DNA of 64,000 bases from Hymenochaete sp. R1 (lineage: Eukaryota; Basidiomycota; Agaricomycetes; Hymenochaetales; Hymenochaetaceae), in NCBI GenBank assembly GCA_019400425.1, contig JAFREE010000133.1, positions 1-64,000 of the forward strand. Reading direction: 5' to 3'. A program made the translations under genes and the position numbers. The notes beneath the pieces were generated by a model. That model saw only the letters and a list, made by a program, of their open reading frames with translations, was not told where the DNA came from and did not search any database. Positions 45,571-58,270 of this stretch are shown in pieces (within the stretch, counting starts at the first letter, position 1; the number at the start of each line of letters is the position of its first letter).

Positions 45571-48341
45571 CTTTCCGATAAGGCTCTGAACTTCCATTCC
45601 TCGATGGTGGTGCCTAGACCATGCGTAACGGTCATGCATCATTTGCGGGGTATTCAATTCCGAGGCGAGGATTACTTACAGCTGTTAGCTGTCCCTGTAT
45701 TCGAGTTGGCGAAGTGGATCGCGAATATCAAAATCGATTCCCCTTTTTTCCTATCCCACGTTCCCTTACAATCCTTGGCTGCTGAACGCTGAACACACGC
45801 CTTTCGCAAAGAAGCTTTTGCCTTTGCTCCCGAGCCCTTTCCACGGGACCATCTTTCCCATTGATATTTTCTCAGCACTCCTTACGTCCCTTCAACATCT
45901 TCCATTTCCCGTAAATCATGCAAGAGGGATATGACGACTCGACGCTTCACCTTTCACGGATTTGTTGCTCCATACACTGTATCACCCGTCTTTCCACCTG
46001 CTATCAGATCGTTTGTATACCGCCAGGAATTCGACAAGGAACAGTCGCGCAGCCACATTCACATCGGCAATCTTTACGCTTTTTTATGATCTTCTCTCTT
46101 TCAAACTGCATCCTACTGCCTAATTTGCTATTCCTTTCGTATATATTAAGTTGAGTGAGTCCTCACACAGTACTTCTACTTCATAAATCACTTGTAATCA
46201 TGTCGTCGTGATTACCCCTCGTCCGTCGGATGATGCACATGTTGGTGAGGCACCTGTAATGTCCGGGTTGCTGTGAAATAGTAACGTGCTTTTTTGGAAT
46301 CGTTTAGCAGATGACGAGCTGCCATATCTCTTCCTTTAATCACAGACTTACCCAACCCTTACTCTCCTTTACATTAATGGACCAGGTTCCATCTTACCCT
46401 CTTTACCACTAGCCGTTCGTTCAGTTACTTCTACGACTCTACTTTATATGAAGGACGTTTTGTTCCCGTATTAATTTTTATGTACCCGGTCTTATAAAGA
46501 TTGTGGTAATGCTCTGGAAATTAATGTGTTTCTGGGCCTTTGTACGGACCATCCAATTAATTGCATATTCCTTTTTTATGTGGTTGGCTATTTAGTTGAA
46601 AGCAAATTTGGCGAAAACAATAAGCGCGAGCTGCATCCATTCCTCAGATTATGCAAATAGTGAAAAACAGATCGAGGATTCCGATGTGCACGTTGACGAG
46701 GCTTCTGAGAGGCTTCAGATAGAGAGATTATCCGATGGCTTAGCTAGACGGGCAGTAGTAAGAATTTTGGGAATCGGGTCGATGTTAATTTGGCGTCTTC
46801 TCTTGCTTCGAGCTCGAGCCCGGAATTAGACATTAAACAAGCTTCTCCAATATTTCAACTGAGGACCGCTCACTCCGGCCTTTCCAGAAAGTCGTACAGT
46901 GGGTTTATGATCAGGCCGCGCATGCCGTAAGTGCCGTTAGTTAGGTGTCCGATTCAGCGTCCATTTTCCGACCGGAAATTGAAAGGACGGAGAGGTATGT
47001 CGCCCAGACCAAAGAACCGAGCCCTGAGCTGTGAAGGAAGCGTCGTGCACAATGCATCGCTGGCCCTTCTTTCCCTGTAGTCTCCGGCCATGCCAAATCG
47101 TGCTTTCGGTGCAAGTATCCTTTGAAGGTACTTGTAAAGGAAGAGGTGAGCAAGTGAAGGGTTCAATGCGCATCAACCATTCGCCATGAGGCTTGAGTCC
47201 TTCGGAGTCCCGCACCTGAACGCCCACATCAGCCACAACGGAATTACACGGGTCATAGAGTCATACCGACCGTCGGCAAAACAAAAAGAAAGCCCGCAAG
47301 CGTGTTATCTAGCGTCGGGCCACCCCCAAAGTAATTATGCGGCTTCCCCCCAAGCTGTGTACGGTATAGTTGCCGTCCGTTACCGACGCGTACGACCAGT
47401 ACCAAGCCCGTTACACGTGGTTTGAGGGCGCCCGTAAGGTTTCCGATGCCCGACGGTGGCAAGTGACATTATTCGAGGGTGAGGTCTAAATGACCCTCTG
47501 GCATGCTCCGAGGGTTAATGACCGGCAAAGAGAGATATGCACTAGAAGAGGGTTGACACGCATAACGATGGAGGATTGGGCTCTCTCAGAATACGAGCCC
47601 GCCCCTAGAATATCGTATAAACCCAACATCTGAACAGAGTCGGCGGGCATCGCGCGAATCCGAAGACGGTGAGAAATGCGATTAGGAAGGCTGGCCTTGG
47701 GTAGTTCATCGGTGTCAATATCACCAGTCAAAGACAACCCGGAGAAGTCCCTGGGTTTGGATTCGTCGAAGTCTCTGTGAAAAACCATGATGCGATGGCG
47801 GTAAACACTGGTAGAACTTTTCAACGATGGCAGTACTTCCTCCTGAATGCGTTTCATCCAGTGGTATAGTACCTTAACCGTAGGTAAGAAATGCAACAGT
47901 ACTAGTGAGTCAAAGCGAAGCGACTTAAACTCCATTCCATGGCGGTCACTTGAGAGCAAATAACTTGTTTTGGAAATGATCGACACAAACCATGCCCATG
48001 CCAGCGATCCTTGGGGTCATAAGACTAGTATTTACCGAACTAATACTAGTATTGAACTGAGCCCTCTTTACTACCCGGACTTTTACTTTCACTCTTTGCC
48101 TGATATTCGATATAGTCGAGCTGCAACTAACTAAGCGGAGGTACTTGCGATCTCGAGGCGGGACGGCGGTTCTAAAGCCATCCATTACGCGTAAAACGAC
48201 GTCACAATTCTTCGTGTTCTCACCGGCCTTCGAGGACGTGGCGCAGCAGATATCCATTCTGGTCCGGAGTCCATTCAGCTCTTGCCAGTCCAACACGATC
48301 GTCAAATAGCTGCACAAGGCCCACGGCTCGTCTCTAAACTC
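45571..48341. other. 2.8-kb region without a firm gene; possible minus-strand hypothetical gene
   Basis: Minus-strand frames at 47486-47986 and 47946-48317 (166 and 123 codons) have mixed, non-repetitive composition and could be exons of an unknown gene, but I recognise no domain and could not join them cleanly. The rest is 3' flank of the APSES gene and upstream sequence of the phosphate transporter. A 9-bp inverted repeat lies at 48024-48050. Confidence 0.35.
48024..48050. repeat. short inverted repeat ACTAGTATT / AATACTAGT
   Basis: Two 9-bp arms with a 9-nt spacer, about 290 bp upstream of the phosphate-transporter start. It could be a dimeric factor site or chance. Confidence 0.35.
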
Positions 48342-51300
48342 ATGAAGTTCAGGTTGGTTAAGTGATTCGTGAAGTAGGGTCCAGATTGCTGATTTCCCTC
48401 AAGTAATTCCTTGAAGTTCAATGCCGTAGCAGATTGGTGGGACGAATATATCGCGTATGCAAAGTCCTTTCAGATCCCATAGCGTAATCTGGTAATCACG
48501 ATCTCATCTCATAGATATGACGCGCTCAAGAAGCAAATCTACTATTTGGAGAAACAGCAACAGGATCTTGCCGCTAGCCATAGAACCACGGACTTGGAAG
48601 CCAATGAGCACTCAGCTCTTATGAGTTCTAATGAACCGCCTTCGACTGATAGCGCGTTCATTCCTCTCCTCGACCGTGAGCTAAAGAAAATATCGGACTT
48701 TTACGAAGCGCAGGAAGGCCGTCTCATGACCGAACTCGAGGAGTTGGAGGAGCTAGTGAGGATGAAGGACGATGAAGAATTTCACGGAGCCGACGAACGG
48801 TTTCTGGATGACATAGATGACGATGAGGACGAGGACGATGAGGATGATGATGAAGGTCATCTTGATAAGTCTCGTAGTCGTGAAAGGGCGAGAAGGAACT
48901 CGGGTAGTCGTAGGCGTACTGTCTCTGAAAGCAATACACACCCGCCACGTAAGTCTCCCTTACATTCTACAGTTGATGTAGTGAGGACTGATGTATTTGG
49001 CCAGCCTCTATGTCGGCATCGTTCTCTCAAGATCAGAACCAAAGCCATACCAAATATCAAAGACGTCGGAGCGTCTCATCTACCGATGAAAATGCCGATC
49101 TTGAAGCTAGTTTGGCGTCCTTAAGCCAGATTCCTGAGGATGCAACAATGCCGCAACTCAGACGCGATTCTCATAGCCAACCATCTTCTCCGAAGAGAGC
49201 AAGGGCAACCTTAGCGAATATTTTCAACATGGTCAGACCAGTCGGAAGTATTGCATCGTCTATTGCTGGCAAAGATAATATCTGGACATCAAAGTCCAAC
49301 TACGCATTTGATACTCGCGCTCTGTTCAAGCGTCGGATCACAAACCTTTATAATACCTTAACATCTTTACGAGCTTACGCCGAGCTAAATTATTCGGGCT
49401 TTCGCAAAATTCTCAAGAAGTAAGGTTGACTCGTAAGTATTGTGGTTCAAGCATATACTGACTCAGTTCTGCAGATACGACAAGATCACTTACAGTGAGG
49501 TAAACTTTCATAACTTATTATCTGATTCGCTTTTGAAACTAGTAACCATCTAGCTGAAAGACCACTATATGCATGACGTTGTGGAAAATGCCTACCCTTT
49601 TCGACAAGGAACGAGAACTCGTCTCAGTGGAGCCATCAGCCATCTCGTAACTCTATACGCAAAATGTGTGACTCGAGATGATCTATCAGCAGCTACTCGT
49701 CAGCTCAAGGTGTTCCAGAGGGAGCACATTGCTTGGGAGCGCGATACTGTGTGGCGTACAATGATCAATCAAGAAAGACGAGGCGTTCATGATGGCCAGG
49801 TAAAGGCTCTCGGTGGACACGCGGTAATAGAGGGAGGGCCTTCCTTAGACATTTCGACTCCGGTCGGCCACATTAAACTTACTTCAAAACTTGCTTACCT
49901 GTTGGTGTCCGTGATCGTGTTCTGCGTTCTGATGAACGTACGTGTCCTCTCTAACATCGAGGCGAATAATTGTTTCGCAATTCTCATACTCAGTATAATC
50001 CTTTGGGCCACCGAGGTAAGTACTCTGTCAATGTAGAACAGCACTAAAAGTGTTCTCAATGCCGAGAGTCTAGGCTATTCCCCTTTTCGTCACTTCAATG
50101 CTTATACCGTTCCTCCTCGTCCTTTTCCGTGTATTTATATCCTCTGACGGGAAACAAACTCGGCTAACAGCACCTGAAGCAACGAAGTGAGTGTTTTTAC
50201 TAAGCTACTTTGTGAACTGTATTCAGTGTATTTTTAAGATACGTCTTCTCACAGATGTTTTCGCCGACCATCATGCTTCTGATAGGTGGATTCACCATCG
50301 CCTCGGCATTAAGCAAGAGTAATATTGACCGTGTTCTCATAACACGGCTCTTAAGCTTGGCCGGGACGAAACCGAGCGTGGTTATTCTGGCATTCATGGG
50401 TGTTTCTTGTTTTGCGAGCATGTGGATAAGGTTAGTCAAAATATAATACTTCCCGCGACAACGCCCTTAATTTGACTATAGCAATGTCGCTGCACCGACG
50501 CTTTGTTTCACCCTCATTAAGGTATGTTAATGATTTGCGTAGACTGCGTGACCACGACATCGAACTTACCTTTTCTCCTCAGCCAATTCTAAGAACTTTA
50601 CCGCCGAAAGCAAGTTTCGCACCTTGTCTTATCGTACGTATCCTATATTTAGATGGAATTTCCTCTTACGAACAGAAGAAGGCTAAGGTAATTTTGAGTA
50701 TAGTTAGGCATCGCTTTGGCAGCCAATATAGGAGGGCAAAGTTCCCCGATCTCATCGCCGCAGAACCTCATTGCTCTAGATGAAATGGACGAACCATTAG
50801 ACTGGGGCCAATGGTTCATCGTGGCACTGCCCGTGTCTGCCATCTCTATTCTCCTCATATGGTTGCTTTTACTCATGAGTTACCGGCCCTCTCGGACTGC
50901 GGATGGTGAGACCCTTGTCATCAAAGAGATTCGCCCAACGAAAGAGAAATTTACGGCAAAGCAATATTGGGTGACATTTGTCTGCATTGTAACGATCGCG
51001 TTGTGGTGTATTGAGAAGCGTATCGAAGATTGGGTTGGTGATATGGGTATTATTGCGCTCATTCCTATTGTGGCTTTTTTCTCAACGGGAGTTCTTCGCA
51101 AGGTACGGCTTCGTCTCCTTACTATATACACGGTGTTTGAAGCGTGTCAAAGGACGATTTTGAACAATTCTTGTGGACGATTGTATTTTTGGCTATGGGA
51201 GGAATCGCACTTGGCAAAGGTGTTGCGAGTTCCGGCCTATTGGGTCTAGTAGGAGATCGCATTAGGGACCTTATGGGTGGCTTTCAGCTTCCTGCTGTGG

Positions 51301-51886
51301 TGATGCTTCTGACAGTTGTAGTCTTGGTGAGTTGATATCAAATAGAACGATACACGCCCGTTCACGAAAAATAGGTTATCTCCACTTTCATAAGCCATAC
51401 TATTGCCAGCGTCCTCCTCGCTCCGATTGCGAAGGAAGTCGCGAGCAGCTTGCCAGGGAATCACCAACGACTCCTTATCTTCTTGACAGGACTGGTCTGC
51501 TCAACCGGCATGGGTATGCCCGTTTCAGGTTTCCCGAATCAGACAGCGTAAGTTTGTTTTCTTTTATCAAATTCCATACTGAGTTCCTGACTTTCGGCTT
51601 CTTGCGTTTCAGTGCCACACAAGAAGATGATATGGGTCAATTATACCTCTCTAACGTTGACTTTCTAAAGAACGGTGTTCCTGCTAGTATTATTGCTGCA
51701 TTTGTATGTTTCGAACTCGTTCTTTTTCCGTCAAGTACAGCGCGAACCCTAATTCGGGTGTTTTATTAGGTGGTTGCTACCGTGGGCTTCGGACTCATGC
51801 TCGCTATTGGGTACGTTGCTATTCTCTTTTGCAAGTGCTTCTTCAATTGGCATTGTGTTTAACGTTTGTCCCGGCCTAGGCTCTAA
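48342..51886 (+). CDS. PHO90: SPX-domain low-affinity phosphate transporter (PHO87/PHO90/PHO91 type)
   Basis: Phosphate uptake or vacuolar export with an SPX domain that senses inositol pyrophosphates. The ATG at 48342 gives MKF; an intron then leads to SNSLKFNAVADWWDEYIAYDALKKQIYYLE, the SPX N-terminus. An acidic, D/E-rich stretch (DDIDDDEDEDDEDDDEG) precedes the rest of the SPX domain (RITNLYNTLTSLRAYAELNYSGFRKILKKYDKI). From about 49870 on come membrane segments of the DASS/CitMHS type: KLAYLLVSVIVFCVLMN, FAILILSIILWATEAIPLFV, TIMLLIGGFTIASAL, IVALPVSAISILLIWLLLL, FLAMGGIALGKGVASSGLLG, SAATQEDD- and GNHQRL-type loops, and GLVCSTGMGMPVSGFPN. About 12 introns. The last exon is only five bases (51882-51886), completing the final Leu and stop. 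Paralogue type (87/90/91) not resolved. Confidence 0.9.
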
Positions 51887-53221
51887 TTACATTGGCGTGT
51901 ACAAGCGATGGTCGGTCGGAAGGGTGTCATCTCGATGAAATTGCCTCGCTTGGCTTTCCTACACCTCGAGCCCCTGTAGCATCTGTCTCGTTGTCATCTT
52001 CCTTTCGATACCATTCCCTCGGTGTTTCGCTTGTGCATTGGTTATAACCGATACCATATGCTTTGATCATTTATACTTTTATGATCCCTTCTCCAAGATC
52101 AGGTTTGAATACTTGGCCCATAACCATTTTGTCTACGTGTTATGATAATGCTTTTCTTTCTTATCGTTTACTGGAATACACTAGACCGTGCCCAAATATA
52201 ATTGGCAGCAGCTTGGGTTTTATATCGCGTTATTGATTATGGTCTCGCAATGGGCACCAAACACGAGTACATTGACATTGATAATGACAAAGGAGAACGA
52301 GAAATTTTCGTAAGAGTCGTCGATGTCGTAAGGTGTCATACATGGGTCATGATTCATTAAATCATGAAGGAAGGAGAAAACCGAACAATAAACGAGCGAG
52401 AAGACAACAGTTGAACAGTCACCAGGTACTACACCGTAAGTAGGCGCGACGAGTGAAACAGGAGATCAGACACATACAGGAGAAAAACAAACACGAGATT
52501 CATGCACGTAAAATGCCAAACACATTCAGAAGAATCGTGGATTCCAAGCGGGAGCTTGCCCCGGCCACAGATCAGCGGAATATTGTAAGCAGTGAGAAAG
52601 GGATGGAAGTGTTTCTTTGAGCTTCCAAGAAAAAGGGCGACGGGATAGGCCGCGAGAAATGGAAGCGCTGAAAGGATGGGAAAAAGCGGCAAGAAATAAG
52701 GGAAAAATAGGGGGAAAGACAAACGGAATGACGAAAGAAGAGGCGAGAGGAGACGTAGATACAGCAAGAAAATGGAGGGAAAACCTCCCCTCGTAATTGA
52801 ATTGGCGCAAGGCTGTAACGGGTGGCAATTGAGAGAACAAACAGAAAAAGCACCGCGATGAAGCGCTATTCGACAGGGGCAATTTTTCGTGTGAAGCCGG
52901 CGGGAGCAATCATGGCTGTTGAGTCTGTCGTCCGTTGCGTCGGGGAGTCTGACACGAGAAGAAAGCACTCGCGCTGGATGCTGGATCAAAATTTTCAAAA
53001 TCACATAATTGGAGGGGGTGGGTGAGGGTCATCGGTATTTGACAAGGCCTTGTCGGACGTGCTGGCGATGCAAGTTGATCGCCCTCGCGAGATCTCAGAG
53101 ATTTGGAGGTGATATATCGACTGGCTGATCATGAGGGAGAAATGTAAATGCTTTCGTGGATGCATCGAGTCACCGAGACATCAATATGCTTCCTCAACCC
53201 CTATAGACAGAAAGAATTTCA
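51887..53221. other. convergent 3' flank, no gene supported
   Basis: Between the phosphate-transporter stop and the stop of the SAM-like protein. Long minus-strand frames in 52429-53004 are of low complexity (Phe/Pro/Ser/Leu-rich, a shadow of purine-rich sequence) and are not proposed as genes. Confidence 0.4.
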
Positions 53222-55309
53222 TCACTTCTTCCCAGCGAAGCGCTTGAGTAATGTCGAAAGTACCACAGCACAAACACCGACGCCGACCATGATCACGTAC
53301 GAGGGCACGCCGTTCTCGAGTGGATCCCAGCCCTCCTCTGGTAGACCGACATACTTTCGCCATTCGAAAGCACTGGTCTCGGACATCCGAGGATCCCTTT
53401 CTTTCAATTTCGTATCGTCCGAGTCGGTGCCAGATTTACCAACGGGTTGAAATCCAGTCGATATTGTCTCTGCACCTTCTGCGGTCGGAGCTAGGTCAAG
53501 CGTTGTGCCGGTATCCAGTTTGGTCTGTCTGGCGAATTCAACTTCGGACTCGAGAAGATCAGTTTCTACGCCTCGTGACAAATACTCGTGCGTCAAACCA
53601 GCCCGCTCCCTTTCCAATGCCACCAACTTGGCCTCGGCCTCACAAAGCCGCCTCTTATAGACCTCCAACAGGGCCAAAGCGTTCATCAGCTTCTCAGAGT
53701 CCGGTCCGAGGGTACCATTGGTTTCGTCGCAATCGTCCGAGCCCGCGGAAGATGCGACAGGAATTGAGGGATCAGATGGAGAGTTGACTTGAATATTTTG
53801 GTCCAGCTTCTCTACGATCTCCTTAGGAAGGCCTGTGAGCTGGCGCCCCTGGCTGGGAGATGACGCGTCTGACTTTGGTGGTGAAGGTAAAGGACGGGAA
53901 GGAAGAGGGCGGGAGAAGACATCATTCGCCTTTGTCCTTGAAACGTCGTCCTTAAGTCGACCCCGGCCAGTTGAACTCTCTTTATCAAGCGGGCTCAGAT
54001 CATTATCTGACGATGGACTTGAGACTAGCTCAGGCTGTTCAGCACCAATGTGTTTTATCGTGTCACCGATTGTCATATCTTCCCAAGCCTTCGCACCCCA
54101 GCTACCAGACATTGGGCTCAGCTCGAGCAGTTCCTCCACAGATGGTTCAACATCCTGGTTCGTCATGTGAGGTGCCATTTGTCCCTTTTCCGTCTGGACT
54201 GGTGGGTCGGGCAAAATACGCTTCTTCGTCAAATCACGGGCCTTACGCTCTTCGTATTCACTGGCTTCCGAACCGCTTGCATACGATGCCTCTTCGTCAG
54301 AAAATGCACCGTACGCGATACCCTCATCACTGGTTGAGCTCCCACGGTTGCTAAAGCCAGAACCAGCACTCGAAGACCTCTCCAGGCTCGCGAGAGCTCT
54401 TCGGATACTCCCCTTGCAAAGGTCATCCTTTTGCGGTGTAAGGTCTTGTGACTCGGAAAGGTCACCAAGGGAAGACGATGAATTGTAGCGGTTCCTAAAT
54501 GGGTATATCGGAGGTACCTCGTGCGGGTCACGGTCCTCCGGCTCGAAGCCCCAGATGCGGCCTTTCAATACATTTTGTCTCAGATTTCGCGACGCGTTGA
54601 GGAGTGCATCTCGCCAGAGGTTGTTTATCTCCATTCTGAAAACAATGGCCGGGTAAATCATTAACCGGGTGCGTATGGTTCGGTTGAAGTTGACTTACGA
54701 TTCAAGATCTTGTTCGCTCAGCCTCAGGAAAGTGCGGCCCGTCAGACGAACATGCTTGACGAAGGCTGCAACATCTTTCGCGACTGGCAATGGAAGAGGT
54801 AAAGCTTCGCCGGACTTCACACGGAGAGCAGTAGACAGATATGAAGCTAACTGAGAGGTCGACCAAACTCTAGGATTAGAGGGCAAGTCGTCGACTTTGG
54901 CTGGAGATGCGAATGGCACATTCGAGGTCGGAGGAAGAGTTTCTGCTCTAATCCTATGAGAAGGAACAACTTTGCCCTCCAAGAGCAACAATTCATGGTT
55001 CTTGATCGGTTTAGACGGTGAATCCAACGAAGGGGGGATGGGCAAAGGTCTCGGGGAAGGTTGTGAGAAATCAGACTTGGAATAACGGTGCTTTGAAGGA
55101 CTTGGACTCGGTGTCGTTGGAATATAATGGTGCTGATGTGATGCTACGCGTCCTGAAGAGTTGGAACGGGTCAGAAGAGCTGTCGCCGTCGTTCTGATTG
55201 CATATGGGTGCTTGTGGGCCGACGAATTGTTCGGGCGATTTCCTCGATGGCTATCGGGGGTGAGAATCGGGAATGGCTTCCTCTCTGGAGAAGAAGCGAC
55301 TGTCGACAT
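53222..55309 (-). CDS. SAM-like domain protein with C-terminal membrane anchor
   Basis: Start at the ATG at 55309 (MSTVASSPERKPFPI); an in-frame ATG at 55429 would add 40 residues. A Ser/Pro/Thr-rich N-terminus leads to VWSTSQLASYLSTALRV and AAFVKHVRLTGRTFLRLSEQDLES. Across an intron (near 54645-54700) comes MEINNLWRDALLNASRNLRQ. The order W-S-x-x-Q-L-A-S-Y-L to F-L-x-L-x-x-x-D-L resembles a SAM fold. A long disordered middle follows, then a coiled region (LLEVYKRRLCEAEAKLVALERERAGL), and at the end a hydrophobic segment YVIMVGVGVCAVVLSTLL with a short basic tail, a tail-anchor arrangement. About 650 residues. Function unknown; a scaffold at ER or mitochondria is only a guess. Confidence 0.78.
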
Positions 55310-55605
55310 TGTTAGTCGTTGACGAGCTTCAAAATGATAAACCGTGCTCTGTGTTCTTGAAGGCCTCGAGGGGAGATAAGCAAGAGGGGGAAGGTCGTGG
55401 TCGTGGTAAGAGATCAAGCCCAAGCCCAAGAGACCCCTGAGTAGTCCTGCTACGCGATGGCTGGATGGCCTACACTACACACGTTGTCATTCAATTCTCA
55501 TGTCCGCAACTCCCGGCCCGTCGAGTTCCACCGTGAATCTGTATCAATCTTTTCCAAGCAAAAAGGGAAAGGTGGGCTGCTCGTTACCTATGAGATACTT
55601 CAGAT
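55310..55605. promoter_or_regulatory. divergent promoter region, SAM-like protein and POP4
   Basis: 296 bp between divergent starts. No TATA box was evident. Confidence 0.4.
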
Positions 55606-56560
55606 ATGAAACATCACTTTGACCAGAACCAACGATATACCTTTACGGCAAAACACCCATTCACACCAACATTTGTTAAGGCGCAGCTCAGCAAGTCGAG
55701 GAACCTTGACCCTTCAGCTTTATATAACTCAAGGGTGAAGGGGAAGCAGGCTCTCCTCGAAAACCCAGCGAGGCCAGCGGAGAAGAAACCTGGACCGTCA
55801 AAGGTCAAAAAAAGAAGTAGAACCGACACCCGTTTCACTCGATTGCATGAGCCATGGGCGTTAGAACTGATAGATCAGAAGTATGTGATTCAAAGTCTCG
55901 AGTTTCATCCCTTTGACGGGATGTATCGATATAGGTACGACATGTTTTTACCGCTTCACTACCTTTGGCTGGGTTACATGTCCGAGCTCTTCGATCTAAG
56001 TCCACCGCCCACCGGACATACAAGCAATCCAACTATGCCTAGCTCGGACTCACTTCATGGAAAACTTGTCAAGGCAGACTTTCACGGATCTATATTAGCA
56101 GGTTCGTTCGTTTGTTTTTCGCTTGGATGATGTGCACTCATGTTTGTCTAGTTAAGCAAGCTAAGAATCCATGCCTCGTTGGACTATCCGGAATTATGAT
56201 CTTGGAGAGCCTCGAGACATTCAAAATTATCACACAGAAGAACGCTCTCAAACGTGGGTCTTTGATTTGGCATCTGTATAGCATACGAGCTCAATTCGAT
56301 CTATTAAACGCTTGCATCCAGTGATTCCTAAGCGAGGATCAATCTTCACATTCAGAATACCATTATACGACATCCGAAGCCTTCTTCCTTCACCATCGAC
56401 TCTCGTTAAAAATGTCGAAGACGAAGGTCTCCAGCGACGCTCGTACGATCCTAGTACCGTTCCTCATATAGAACTCGAACTCTATGGAAATCAGTTCCGA
56501 TTCCTTTCCGCGGACCGGGCGAATAGAAAATTCAAGGCGAAGGACACGATCGAACTATAG
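55606..56560 (+). CDS. POP4: RNase P/MRP subunit POP4 (Rpp29)
   Basis: A protein subunit of RNase P and RNase MRP, nuclear tRNA and rRNA processing. The ATG at 55606 gives MKHHFDQNQRYTFTAKHPFTPTFVK. Exon 1 ends at KLVKADFHGSILA. An intron (56101-56151) leads to VKQAKNPCLVGLSGIMILESLETFKIITQKNALK. A further intron (56252-56321) leads to LIPKRGSIFTFRIPL, which matches the conserved LKADxHG...GLSGI...TFKIIT...IPKR..SVFTF core. The C-terminus reaches a stop at 56560. About 280 residues; the N-terminal part is basic and disordered, as is usual. Confidence 0.9.
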
Positions 56561-58270
56561 TCATCATGTTGCCCCGCCTAGCAGAGAGGCATCCTCGGAT
56601 GGGGCCCGAAACGCCTATAAACCACCCCTGAGTAGTCAGGATGCCATTCAGCAGGTGCTTCCAGACCACTGGTACGTCTAAGAAGTATTGATTGCTCTTT
56701 GAACTATTACACGCCGCCGCCGCATTTCTTCTTTCATTCCGTAAAGATGCAGCTAGCCATGTTGACTGGTAGCATCATGCTTTATTTTTCTCATCCATAA
56801 CTAAATTCAGAATGGGAATGTCAGTTGAAAAATTAACTCATGGACTCAATCAAGATTCAATCAAGGGTTCGACAGAGCGATAATGCCTTCAATGCATTTT
56901 TAGATGCCTCTACAGATGCGCAAACTAACATTGCCATATCTACTGATAAGTTACAGGAAAACGTTTCATGTCCCGGGGTATCTGTACTTCCTCTTCCCGT
57001 TTAATTATCCACATCCTTCAGGTGGCGTAAATCTGACCACCAGTGACATAGACGGCACCCAGTTGCATCCAGCATGGTATTCCTAACGTCTTCCGTTCCC
57101 TTACTCCCTCGATCTGGAACATCAACAAAGCTGTCTGTATCAACATCAAAGGGGCTAGCAAGGCCAACCAGTCTACACTTAGCGGATACCATCAACTATT
57201 GGCATCGGTATTTAGCCCTACTTCAGGTTAGTTCACGGTTAAGATCGAATCGTCGATGGGACATCACTCTCGCTTTCGTATTATGGCTCCGAAAGTCAAG
57301 TCTATTCTTCCCCACAAAACCCACGCTGTTTAGTCCTTGCCTTTCGGATCCGATTGATCACTATCAAGACGCCTCATCTCTGATCCTGGGATGTGTACCG
57401 AGCAGAGCCACGCTAGCGAGCGGATATAATGGGAGTGATTATGTTCGGCGCAGGATGAGCAAAGAACCCAAAATATCCCTGACATTGAAAGAGCAAGGCA
57501 AGGAAGGACTTCTTGGGCGCTGATGTCAGGTGTTTGGGTCTTAAGACTATAAAGTAGTGGTAAAGAAATTATTTGCAATCCTTTAGGTGATGGATTTTGG
57601 ACCATATTTTCTGTAGCTCATGGTAAGATGTCACCTAGCGAACGAGAGAGATGTTTATTATTTCACTCACCTTTCTTACTCTTCCCCGTGCAGCATTGGC
57701 CACCTGCGGAAATAAAACCCTCGCCGTCGAGTTCCACACGTTTTACCCAACACCCACAATCAAGGGACATCAACCCAGCCTCCGCCAATGCGCCGTAGGG
57801 ACCGTGATCTTCCTTGACCCATCACTCCCATCATCCAGACTTTACTTGCACTTCTTCACTAAATAATCCCATTACCTCTTGCATTGTATTAGCCGATATT
57901 CCCGCGATCGCATCGAACACCGAACCAACAATCAAGCCCAATCCCCGCGCGCCCTTACCACGTTTCTCTACCTCAAAGTTCTCGGTCACTAAAATGGTCG
58001 TCTAGAGCATGTAGGACCGTCTTGACCTTTAGAGTTTGACTCGCTACTTCGCACTGCTCGGGGCCTTTCGTCTTTTATATTTGATCCCATTCCGATAATG
58101 CGATGTACCTGGGTGCGGCATCAACTGGGGATTCGGAATTCTAGCCTGGGGCGTCTTGCTTGGGCTATTTAAACGGAGTGTTGCCTTCATGATGGCCTCG
58201 GAGTGCTGTTCCCACTCTTCTCTTCTTTATTTTCCGCCTTGCTTTTGTGGGTATTCTTTTGGAAACGACG
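56561..58270. other. 1.7-kb region with no firm gene
   Basis: Some stretches look coding-like, such as a plus-strand frame near 56840-57000 reading NAFNAFLDASTDAQTNIAISTDKL, but it meets stops and no clean join was found. It may be a decayed gene. I see no motif that gives a function. Confidence 0.35.

Noticed and set aside
52429..53004. Minus-strand frame of 191 codons, Phe/Ser/Leu-rich
   Set aside because: Low-complexity translation of purine-rich plus-strand sequence; no conserved motif or intron structure.
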